Origin: Paraburkholderia phenoliruptrix
GTDB taxonomy: Bacteria; Pseudomonadota; Gammaproteobacteria; Burkholderiales; Burkholderiaceae
DNA length: 52,118 nt
Assembly: GCF_902859825.1 (NCBI RefSeq)
Contig: NZ_CADIKB010000039.1
Coordinates: 1 to 52,118, forward strand
Reading direction: 5' to 3'
The translations under genes and the position numbers were made by a program. Within the stretch, counting starts at the first letter, position 1. Each line of letters begins with the position of its first letter. Shown here one piece after another: positions 45,571 through 52,118 of the stretch. The notes below the pieces were generated by a model, which saw nothing but the letters and a program-made list of their open reading frames with translations, was not told the origin of the DNA and did no database searches.

Positions 45571-45740
45571 CTCGGCAACACGGTCGGCTTAAGCAGTCGG
45601 CCACACGGTCGGCTTAAGCGCTCGGCCACACGGTCGGCTTAAGGGTTGGCTAATCGGCCGGCTAAACGGCCGGCCAAACGGCCGGCTAAACGGTCGGCCA
45701 AACGCCCCGCCAAGCGGTCGGCCAGACGCCCGCCGGGCCG
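45571..45740. repeat. Minisatellite of 12-bp and 25-bp units
   Basis: The gap between the convergent marR and deaminase genes holds two near-identical 25-bp units (45581-45605 and 45606-45630, differing at two bases) with a partial third. These are followed by about seven 12-bp units of the form CGGCCGGCYAAA from 45655. The longer unit reads as two 12/13-bp units. ORFs across it give low-complexity Arg/Pro/Lys repeats and are not considered genes. Confidence 0.9.
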
Positions 45741-45816
45741 GCTCCAACGAGGCGCGCCGACCGCGGCAGCCCGCGCGCAGCATGCGGCCCGCGCGCGGTC
45801 AAAACCGCTGGAACAA

Positions 45817-47094
45817 TCAGAAGAACGTCTCGATCACTTCCGTGACGCGGTAAGCCGGATCGACCACCAGCACCTGGCGCCATTTGTCGAACGTGAGGCA
45901 CGGGTGCGAGATGTCGAATGCGATCATGTCGCCCACCTTCAGATCCGCGCCGGCGGGAATCCGCATATACGCGTGCTGATCCATCAAGCCGAAGACTTCC
46001 CAGCCTTCGCTCGCGGCGATGTCGCGCGGCGCCTGATTGCCCGGCCGGTAATGGCGCGCCGGCTCCGGCAGACCCGCGTCGAATGCGGAATCGCGCTTGC
46101 CGAGGCCGATAATCGCGCGGTCCGGCTCGGGAATGGACTGCACGTAGGCCCACAGTTGCAGCGCGGGCAAGAGGCCTTCGCCCATTTTCTTCGCGACCGG
46201 ATTGCGCGCGAAGATATCGGTCTGCGCCTTGCGGTAAATGCCGACGTCGTGCGTCAGATAGCAGCCGGGGCGCAGCACGACTTCGACCTTGCCGGACTGC
46301 GACGCCTTCACGAATTCCTCCGCGACCACGTCGTACCATGCCGAGCCCGCGCCCGACAGAATGGCGGGCGTGCGCTCGAAACGCCCCGCTTCGACGAGCG
46401 CGCGCGTAACCGCGACCGCGCCTTGCAGAAATTCGCGCACCTCGTGTTCTTCCTTCAGCACGCCTTCATACAATTCGACGCCCGCGAGCTTCAGCACGCC
46501 AGGGTAGCGCGCGATCGCCTCGAGCACGGCATTGCGCTGCGCTTCGTCGCGCACGCCGGTGCGCCCGCCCGGCACGCCCAGTTCGAGCAGCACCTGCAGC
46601 GGCTTTTTCACCGACGTGAAAAAGCGCCCCAGCTGCTCGACGCCTTCCACTGAATCGACGAGACAGAAGAACTCGAAATCCGGGTCGCTCAGCAATTCGG
46701 CGACCATCATCATGTTGCGGCGGCCCACCAGTTGATTGGCCATCAGCACGCGCGAGACGCCGCCGTGATAAGCCGCGCGAACCTGATGCGCGGTGGCGAG
46801 CGTGATGCCCCACGCGCCGGTTTCCAACTGGCGGCGGAACAGTTGCGGCGCCATGGTCGTCTTGCCGTGCGGCGCCAGCTTCACGCCGTATTCGGCGACG
46901 AATGCCTGCATCCACTTCAGGTTGTGCTCGATGCGGTCCGCGTAGAGCACGGCGGCGGGCAGGCTCACGTCTTCGTTCAACAGATTCCACTCCAGACGCG
47001 CCGCGTCCGTGAGCTGGATGCTCGCGCCCGGAACCATGCCCAAGCCCTTGCTATAAGGATCAATCGTTGCGCCTTGATAGTTTGTAACTTTCAT
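45817..47094 (-). CDS. PLP-dependent D-amino-acid deaminase/aldolase (alanine racemase-fold type)
   Basis: A 425-residue fold-type III PLP enzyme of the D-threonine aldolase / D-serine dehydratase superfamily. The PLP lysine is Lys78 in KLAPHGKTTMAPQ. Near the C-terminus, DQHAYM and DISHPCLTFDKW supply the His and Cys that bind the metal in this group. The likely reaction is deamination or aldol cleavage of D-hydroxyamino acids. It is divergent from the RpiR regulator and D-aminoacylase genes, fitting use of D-amino acids released by the latter. Confidence 0.88.
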   Translation of the reverse strand: MKVTNYQGATIDPYSKGLGMVPGASIQLTDAARLEWNLLNEDVSLPAAVLYADRIEHNLKWMQAFVAEYGVKLAPHGKTTMAPQLFRRQLETGAWGITLATAHQVRAAYHGGVSRVLMANQLVGRRNMMMVAELLSDPDFEFFCLVDSVEGVEQLGRFFTSVKKPLQVLLELGVPGGRTGVRDEAQRNAVLEAIARYPGVLKLAGVELYEGVLKEEHEVREFLQGAVAVTRALVEAGRFERTPAILSGAGSAWYDVVAEEFVKASQSGKVEVVLRPGCYLTHDVGIYRKAQTDIFARNPVAKKMGEGLLPALQLWAYVQSIPEPDRAIIGLGKRDSAFDAGLPEPARHYRPGNQAPRDIAASEGWEVFGLMDQHAYMRIPAGADLKVGDMIAFDISHPCLTFDKWRQVLVVDPAYRVTEVIETFF

Positions 47095-47221
47095 GTCTCC
47101 TGCTCCATCGTCCGGTTAAATTGCGTCGAGGTTGACTTTACCATGTTACCGAAAGTACGATGGGCAAAGAAATGTTATTTAGTACCACGGCTTTTAAAGC
47201 CCCCGCCGGGCACGAGCAGCC

Positions 47222-48112
47222 ATGAACTCCACCGCCGAACCGCTGACTTTCGACATCGTTGCGCGCATTGCCGAGTGCGCGCCGGAGCTGCGCTCGGCCG
47301 AACGCAAGGTGGCCGCGCTGATTCTCGACGATCTGACGGGCGCCTCGCGCGCCAGCATCGGCGCGCTGGCGGAGCAGGCGCAGGTGAGCGTCGCGACCGT
47401 CACGCGCTTTGCGAAGGCGGTGGGCTGCCGCGACGTCCGGGAATTGAAGCTGCGGCTCGCGCAGGCCGCGGCGGTCGGCCAGCGCTTCTTGCAGGCCGGC
47501 ACGCCGGGCGACGCGCCGGAGCCCATTGCGACCCGCGTATTCGACGAATTGCAGACGGCGCTGGCGCACAACCATCAACTGCTGCGCCAGGCGCCGTTGG
47601 CCGAAGCGGCGGCCGCGCTGCGCGCCGCGCGCATGATCTACGTGTTCGGCATGGGCGGCGGCTCCACCGCGCTCGCCGACGAAATGCGGTTCCGGCTCGT
47701 GCGCCTCGGGCGACCCGTGGCCACGTATCAGGACGGCCTGTTGCAGCGCATGGTCGCGAGCACCGTGTCGCGCGATACCGTGCTGATCGCACTGTCCACG
47801 ACCGGCCGAGTGCCGGAGATGGTGGAAAACTGCCAGATCGCGCGCAGCTACGGCGCGACGGTCATTGCGCTGACGGCGCCCGCGTCGCCGCTCGCACGGC
47901 TCGCGGACTGGCTGATTCCGATTGTCGCTTTCGAGACCGACTTCATTTACAAGCCGTCGTCGTCGCGCTACGCGATGATGATGGCGCTCGATGTGCTCGT
48001 CACCGAACTTGCCGTCAGTCAGGGTGACGAGAGCCGCGAATTGCTCCGCCGCATGAAGCACGCACTCGACACGCACCGCGGCGGCGGCGATCGACAACCC
48101 TTGGGTGACTGA
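47222..48112 (+). CDS. RpiR-family transcriptional regulator
   Basis: A 296-residue regulator with an N-terminal RpiR helix-turn-helix (about 10-85: LAEQAQVSVATVTRFAKAVG) and a C-terminal SIS domain (about 130-270: MIYVFGMGGGSTALADEM, LIALSTTGRVPEMV) that usually binds a phosphosugar or related ligand. It sits 14 bases before the D-aminoacylase gene and divergent from the deaminase, so it is the probable local regulator of both. Confidence 0.92.
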   Translation: MNSTAEPLTFDIVARIAECAPELRSAERKVAALILDDLTGASRASIGALAEQAQVSVATVTRFAKAVGCRDVRELKLRLAQAAAVGQRFLQAGTPGDAPEPIATRVFDELQTALAHNHQLLRQAPLAEAAAALRAARMIYVFGMGGGSTALADEMRFRLVRLGRPVATYQDGLLQRMVASTVSRDTVLIALSTTGRVPEMVENCQIARSYGATVIALTAPASPLARLADWLIPIVAFETDFIYKPSSSRYAMMMALDVLVTELAVSQGDESRELLRRMKHALDTHRGGGDRQPLGD

Positions 48113-48126
48113 TAGGAGACTGATCC

Positions 48127-49608
48127 ATGCACTCGCATCCCGAAGCCGCCGATACTCTGATTGTCGGCGCGCAGCTGTATGACGGCACGGGCGCGCCGCC
48201 TGTCGAGCGCGATGTCGCGATCCGCGACGGGCGCATTGTCGCGATCGGCAATCTGTCGAACTGGCTGGCCGAAGACGTGATCGAAGCCGAGGGCCGGGCG
48301 CTCGCGCCGGGCTTTATCGACGTTCACACGCACGACGACACGCATGTCATCCGCTCGCCGCAGATGCTGCCGAAGATCACACAAGGCGTGACCACGGTGA
48401 TCGTCGGCAATTGCGGCATCAGCGCTTCGCCGGTCGCGCTGAAGGGCGATCCGCCCGATCCGATGAACCTGCTCGGCGAGCGCGACGCGTTCCAGTACCC
48501 GACTTTCGCAGAGTACGTGAAGGCAGTGAACGCTGCGCGTCCTGCGGTCAACGTCGGCGCGCTGATCGGGCACACGGCCTTGCGCAACAATCACATGGAC
48601 CGCCTCGACCGCGCGGCCACGCCGCAGGAAATCGAAGGCATGCGCGCGCAGCTCGAAGAGGCGCTCGCGAACGGCGCGCTCGGCCTGAGTTCGGGACTGG
48701 CGTACGGATCCGCGTTTGCCGCGCCGACCGAAGAGGTGATGGCGCTCGCCGAGCCGCTCGCCGCCGCGGGCGCGCTGTACACCACGCATATGCGCACGGA
48801 ATTCGATGCGATTCTCGACGCGATGGACGAAGCCTACCGCGTGGGCCGTCACGCGCGCGTGCCGGTGGTGATCTCGCATCTGAAGTGCGCGGGGCCGTCG
48901 AACTGGGGGCGCAGCGAGGAAGTGTTGAAATCGATCGAAGGCGCGCGGCGCATGCAGCCTATCGGTTGCGACTGCTATCCGTATAACCGCAGTTCGTCGA
49001 CGCTCGATCTGAAGCAGGTCACGGGCGACATCGACATCACCGTGACGTGGTCCGAGCCGCATCCGGAAATGGCCGGCAAGCTCGTCAAGGACATTGCCGC
49101 CGAGTGGGGCGTCACGCAGCAGGAAGCGGCACAGCGCCTGCGGCCGGCGGGTGCGGTCTATCACAATATGTCGGAAGACGACGTGCGGCGCATTCTCTCG
49201 CATCCGGCGACCATGGTCGGCTCCGACGGCTTGCCGAACGATCCACTGCCGCATCCACGTTTGTGGGGCGCCTTCCCGCGCGTGCTCGGCCACTATGCGC
49301 GGGACGCCGGTTTGCTGCCGCTCGAAGAAGCCGTGCGCAAGATGACGAGCCTGTCCGCACGACGCTTCGGTCTCGCGCAGCGCGGCGAGGTGCATATCGG
49401 CTATCACGCCGACCTCGTGTTGTTCGACCCGGCGAAAGTGCGCGATGCGGCGACTTTCGAGAAACCGCAGCAGGCCGCCGACGGCATCGACGCGGTTTGG
49501 GTCAACGGCGTGCTGACCTACCGCAACGGCGAAGTCACGGGCGAGCGCGCCGGACATTTCGTCGCGCGTGGCGCGGCGTCGAAGGGGGACGCCACGGGCG
49601 CGTTCTGA
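48127..49608 (+). CDS. N-acyl-D-amino-acid deacylase (D-aminoacylase)
   Basis: A 493-residue amidohydrolase-superfamily enzyme that cleaves N-acyl-D-amino acids. Metal-site elements are the HxH of GFIDVHTHDD (His67, His69), Cys96 in VGNCGIS, His220 in YTTHMRTE and His250 in VISHLKC. Cys96/His220/His250 match the tightly bound zinc ligands described for the Alcaligenes enzyme. The catalytic Asp is in VGSDG. AGGAG precedes the ATG. Confidence 0.93.
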   Translation: MHSHPEAADTLIVGAQLYDGTGAPPVERDVAIRDGRIVAIGNLSNWLAEDVIEAEGRALAPGFIDVHTHDDTHVIRSPQMLPKITQGVTTVIVGNCGISASPVALKGDPPDPMNLLGERDAFQYPTFAEYVKAVNAARPAVNVGALIGHTALRNNHMDRLDRAATPQEIEGMRAQLEEALANGALGLSSGLAYGSAFAAPTEEVMALAEPLAAAGALYTTHMRTEFDAILDAMDEAYRVGRHARVPVVISHLKCAGPSNWGRSEEVLKSIEGARRMQPIGCDCYPYNRSSSTLDLKQVTGDIDITVTWSEPHPEMAGKLVKDIAAEWGVTQQEAAQRLRPAGAVYHNMSEDDVRRILSHPATMVGSDGLPNDPLPHPRLWGAFPRVLGHYARDAGLLPLEEAVRKMTSLSARRFGLAQRGEVHIGYHADLVLFDPAKVRDAATFEKPQQAADGIDAVWVNGVLTYRNGEVTGERAGHFVARGAASKGDATGAF

Positions 49609-49698
49609 TGGGGCCGGGGCAACCGGTTTAGCGAATCCCGATTTATGAAGGCGCGCGGCGCGACGGCTGCGCGCGTCCAATCTTTAAGGAGCGTAATG

Positions 49699-50085
49699 AT
49701 GAAGCGATATGGCGTTGAAGGCGGTAAAGGAACGGGCGGCCAGCACATGCCGTTTGCACGTGCAGTGGAAGCCGACGGCTGGCTGTTTGTTTCAGGACAG
49801 ACGCCGATGGAAAACGGCGAAGTGATCAACGGCGGCATCGTCGAGCAATCGCACAAGGCGATCCAGAACGTGTTCGCCATTCTGAAGGAAGCCGGTTACG
49901 GCGCAGAGCACGTGGTGCGTTGCGGCGTGTGGCTCGACGATCCGCGCGACTTCGCGTCGTTCAACAAGGTGTTTCGCGAATATTTCGGCGACAATCCGCC
50001 GGCGCGCGCATGTGTGGTCTCGTCGATGGTGATCGACTGCAAGGTCGAAGTGGATTGCGTCGCCTACAAGAAGCCGGCGGGCTGA
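49699..50085 (+). CDS. RidA/YjgF-family protein
   Basis: A 128-residue member of the RidA family. RidA enzymes hydrolyse reactive enamine/imine intermediates produced by PLP-dependent dehydratases, so the neighbouring deaminase makes sense. FVSGQTPM, the QNVFAILKEAG helix and the C-terminal RACVVSSM...VEVDCVAYK strand are typical. Two adjacent ATGs (49696 and 49699) follow AAGGAG; the second has better spacing. Confidence 0.92.
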   Translation: MKRYGVEGGKGTGGQHMPFARAVEADGWLFVSGQTPMENGEVINGGIVEQSHKAIQNVFAILKEAGYGAEHVVRCGVWLDDPRDFASFNKVFREYFGDNPPARACVVSSMVIDCKVEVDCVAYKKPAG

Positions 50086-50099
50086 CGCGCCTGAAGGTT

Positions 50100-50132
50100 C
50101 GCCGCGGACGTGACCGAAGCACGTCCGCGGCG
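50100..50132. terminator. Strong hairpin between ridA-like gene and queF
   Basis: CGCCGCGGACGTG and its perfect complement (13 bp) around a seven-base loop, 15 bases after one stop codon and 20 before the other. There is no T run of more than two on either strand, so termination by this hairpin alone is uncertain. Confidence 0.55.
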
Positions 50133-50151
50133 AAAAGGCTTCAACGAGTGC

Positions 50152-50976
50152 TTATTGCCGCGCGAGACGCATGTTGTCCGGCATCGGCAGGTTGTAGTTG
50201 GTGCGGAACGGGTTGATGTCGAGCCCGCCGCGCCGCGTGTAGCGCGCATAGACCGCGAGCTTGACCGGGCGGCACGCGTTGAGCACGTCGATAAAAATCT
50301 TTTCGACGCATTGCTCGTGAAAGCCGGTGTGATTGCGATACGAAATGATGTAGCGCAGCAGGCCTGCATGATCGATCTGCGGCCCGACGTAGTGAATCTG
50401 CACGCTGCCCCAATCCGGCTGTCCCGTCACCGGGCAGTTCGATTTCAACAAGTTGGAGAACACCGTTTCCTCGACGGGGGCTTCGTCCAGTGCTGCCTTA
50501 AGCAGCGAAGCGTCGGGCGTGTAGACATCCGCGTCGAGATCGAGCCGGTCGAGCGGCGTGCCCTCGAATTCTTCCATCTGCAATTTGGCGAAATCGTGCG
50601 GCGCGGTCAGATAAACCGAGACCGTCGAGCCGCACGACGCCGACACGTCGCGCTTGATCGTGTCGCGCACCGCTTCGATGGAGTCGAACGCGGTCTGCGC
50701 AAACGAGCCGAGATAAAGCTTGAACGACTTGGACTCGACGATGTTCGGCGAGTCCGCCGGCACGAAGAAGGTGGCCACCGCGATCTGCGGTTTGCCGCGC
50801 TGATTGAGCCACGACAGCTCATACGCGTTCCAGATGTCCGTGCCGAAAAACGGCAATTGCGCGCCGATGCCGATCGCGCCGCGCGCGTTGCCGCGCGCAA
50901 TCGGAAAGAGCAGCGAGGCGTCGTACTGTTCGGTGTAAGTGGAGGCCTTACCCAGCGGTGATTGTTCGGGTGTCAT
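50152..50976 (-). CDS. queF: NADPH-dependent 7-cyano-7-deazaguanine reductase
   Basis: QueF reduces preQ0 to preQ1 in queuosine biosynthesis. The 274-residue length is that of the bimodular (E. coli-type) form. The catalytic cysteine is in SNCPVTGQPDWG and the C-terminal tunnelling-fold segment has HTGFHEQCVEKIF. Its start overlaps the stop of the 5'-nucleotidase gene by four bases, so the two are probably translationally coupled. Confidence 0.95.
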   Translation of the reverse strand: MTPEQSPLGKASTYTEQYDASLLFPIARGNARGAIGIGAQLPFFGTDIWNAYELSWLNQRGKPQIAVATFFVPADSPNIVESKSFKLYLGSFAQTAFDSIEAVRDTIKRDVSASCGSTVSVYLTAPHDFAKLQMEEFEGTPLDRLDLDADVYTPDASLLKAALDEAPVEETVFSNLLKSNCPVTGQPDWGSVQIHYVGPQIDHAGLLRYIISYRNHTGFHEQCVEKIFIDVLNACRPVKLAVYARYTRRGGLDINPFRTNYNLPMPDNMRLARQ

Positions 50977-51875
50977 GATGCGTTCACGATGCCACTCAGC
51001 ACATGCCCGGTCGCCGTCACGACACGGGCCGACTCGCAGTGGCCAATTTGGTCGTCGAAGAAAAAGTCAGGCTCGAACTCGCGCAGAAATGCGCTCTTGT
51101 CGAGGCCGCCCAGAAACATCGCTTCGTCGATTTCGATGTTCCAGGCCATCAGCGTTCGGATTGCGCGCTCGTGCGCGGGCGCCGAACGTGCCGTCACCAA
51201 TGCCGTACGAATATGCATGGGCGCGGCCTGATCCGCGAGCTTTTGCAGCCGATGCAGCGCTTCGAGCAAGGGCTTGAGCGGCCCGTCGGCAAGCGGCAGA
51301 TTCCTGTTGTGCGTCTCATGGCCGACGAAAGCCCGCAAGCCGTCTTTCTGGAACACGCGCTCGGCTTCGTCGGAAAACAGCACCGCGTCGCCGTCGAAAG
51401 CAATGCGGATTTCGTCCGGATACTTGCTCGCCATTTTCGCCGATTCCGGCAACACGCGTGCGGCCGGGAAACCGGCGGCGAGCGCATCGCGCACGTCGTC
51501 CTGATTCGCGGACAGAAAGAGCGACGCGTTCAACGGCTTCAGATAGCCGAACGGTGCCCGGCCACGCGTGAAGACGCCGCGCTCGATCGCGAGTCCGTGC
51601 TCGCGGCACGAATGAAACGCGCGCAATCCGCTGATCGGATCGCTGCGCGACAGAATCACCACTTCCACATGATGGCCGCCCGCATTCAACGCGAGCAGCT
51701 TGCGGATCAGCGGAAACGCGACGCCGGGCTTCGCGGGCACGGTAAGCCGCGCGCGCTGCAGCGCTTCATAAGCCTGAAGGTCGCCTTCCTCGTAGACGCG
51801 GTTTTCTTCTTCGAAGTCGAAGAGCGCGCGCGAGGAGATCGCCACCACCAGTTTGTCGACAAGCGAAAGAGCCAT
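50973..51875 (-). CDS. 5'-nucleotidase (PF06189-type)
   Basis: A 300-residue protein of the family annotated as 5'-nucleotidase, a HAD-like phosphatase group. LVVAISSRALFDFEEENRVYE, VVILSRSDPISGL, IAFDGDAVLFSDEAERVF (the HAD-like DxD) and FFFDDQIGHCE are the recognisable blocks. The ATG at MALSLVDKL is preferred; a TTG 42 bases upstream overlaps the ilvA stop. It probably dephosphorylates nucleoside monophosphates. Confidence 0.85.
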   Translation of the reverse strand: MALSLVDKLVVAISSRALFDFEEENRVYEEGDLQAYEALQRARLTVPAKPGVAFPLIRKLLALNAGGHHVEVVILSRSDPISGLRAFHSCREHGLAIERGVFTRGRAPFGYLKPLNASLFLSANQDDVRDALAAGFPAARVLPESAKMASKYPDEIRIAFDGDAVLFSDEAERVFQKDGLRAFVGHETHNRNLPLADGPLKPLLEALHRLQKLADQAAPMHIRTALVTARSAPAHERAIRTLMAWNIEIDEAMFLGGLDKSAFLREFEPDFFFDDQIGHCESARVVTATGHVLSGIVNAS

Positions 51876-51913
51876 CTGCGGTGTCAGGTTCGTTGCAGTC
51901 GTGTTGCAGTCGT

Positions 51914-52118
51914 TCAACCCAGGAACAGCCGATAAACCGGGTTCTGCGTCTCTTCCCAGTACGGATAACCGAGCGTCGCGAGAAAGCGGTCGAACTCGGC
52001 GTTATCAGCTTCCGGCACCTGAATGCCGACGAGAATCGAGCTGTAATCCGCGCCCTGGTTCCGGTAGTGAAAGAGGCTGATGTTCCAGTCGGGCGCCATC
52101 GACGACAGAAACTTCATC
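51914..52118 (-). CDS. ilvA: Threonine ammonia-lyase, C-terminal end
   Basis: The last 67 residues of biosynthetic threonine deaminase, which makes 2-oxobutanoate for isoleucine synthesis. NISLFHYRNQGADYSSILVG and FDRFLATLGYPYWEETQNP belong to the C-terminal regulatory domain that senses isoleucine. The gene continues beyond the window; the methionine at the edge is internal. Confidence 0.92.
   Translation of the reverse strand, partial: MKFLSSMAPDWNISLFHYRNQGADYSSILVGIQVPEADNAEFDRFLATLGYPYWEETQNPVYRLFLG

Noticed and set aside
45646..46653. 335-residue ORF with AKRP repeats at its start
   Set aside because: The repeats come from the minisatellite and the rest is antisense to the PLP enzyme.
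48019..49680. 553-residue ORF antisense to the D-aminoacylase
   Set aside because: No domain, strong Arg/His bias, and full overlap with a convincing enzyme gene.

Overview
The window is high-GC chromosomal DNA from a Burkholderiaceae member, most likely Paraburkholderia or a close relative. The evidence is the gene order kdsD-kdsC-lptC-lptA-lptB-rpoN-hpf-ptsN, the protein sequences themselves, and a palindrome-containing intergenic repeat near 24.7-24.9 kb of a kind I recognise from Paraburkholderia genomes. I see no rRNA, tRNA, CRISPR array, prophage or complete transposon. Gene density is high and most long ORFs opposite real genes are GC-bias shadows.

Layout. (1) 1-6.6 kb, minus strand: the lipopolysaccharide/sigma-54 operon, from Kdo biosynthesis (kdsD, kdsC) through the Lpt transport genes (lptC, lptA, lptB) to rpoN, hpf and ptsN. 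ptsN is cut after codon ~71 by unrelated DNA at the window edge. (2) 6.7-13.1 kb: a CPA2 cation/proton antiporter, apt, a LysE-type exporter, a Nudix hydrolase, purU and a PepSY membrane protein. (3) 13.1-15.7 kb: a TonB-dependent receptor divergent from the PepSY gene, with two Fur-box-like dyads between them, suggesting an iron-uptake pair. (4) 15.7-24.7 kb: AI-2E transporter, uvrA, MFS transporter, ssb, a DUF4239 protein and a chemoreceptor behind a sigma-28-type promoter. (5) 24.9-30.3 kb, minus strand: a ba3-type terminal oxidase (subunits I, II and a hidden 58-residue subunit IIa-like protein) with three multiheme c-type cytochromes, preceded by a perfect FNR/ANR box. (6) 30.6-33.0 kb: LysR regulator divergent from an MFS transporter. 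(7) 33.2-40.6 kb: a solo LuxR-type HTH ORF, two NarL/BvgA-type response regulators, an aquaporin and a 1481-residue BvgS/EvgS-like hybrid kinase, followed on the minus strand by a candidate small RNA. (8) 41-45.8 kb: CHRD protein, esterase, EcsC-family protein, DHA2 drug exporter with MarR regulator, and a 12-bp-unit minisatellite. (9) 45.8-50.1 kb: a D-amino-acid module (PLP deaminase, RpiR regulator, D-aminoacylase, RidA). (10) 50.1-52.1 kb, minus strand: the end of ilvA, a 5'-nucleotidase and queF.

The most interesting parts are the oxidase cluster with its unannotated small subunit and FNR site, the phosphorelay cluster with an embedded aquaporin, the candidate small RNA at about 40.67-40.77 kb, and the interrupted ptsN. 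Functional names rest on recognised motifs and family resemblance only; no database search was possible.
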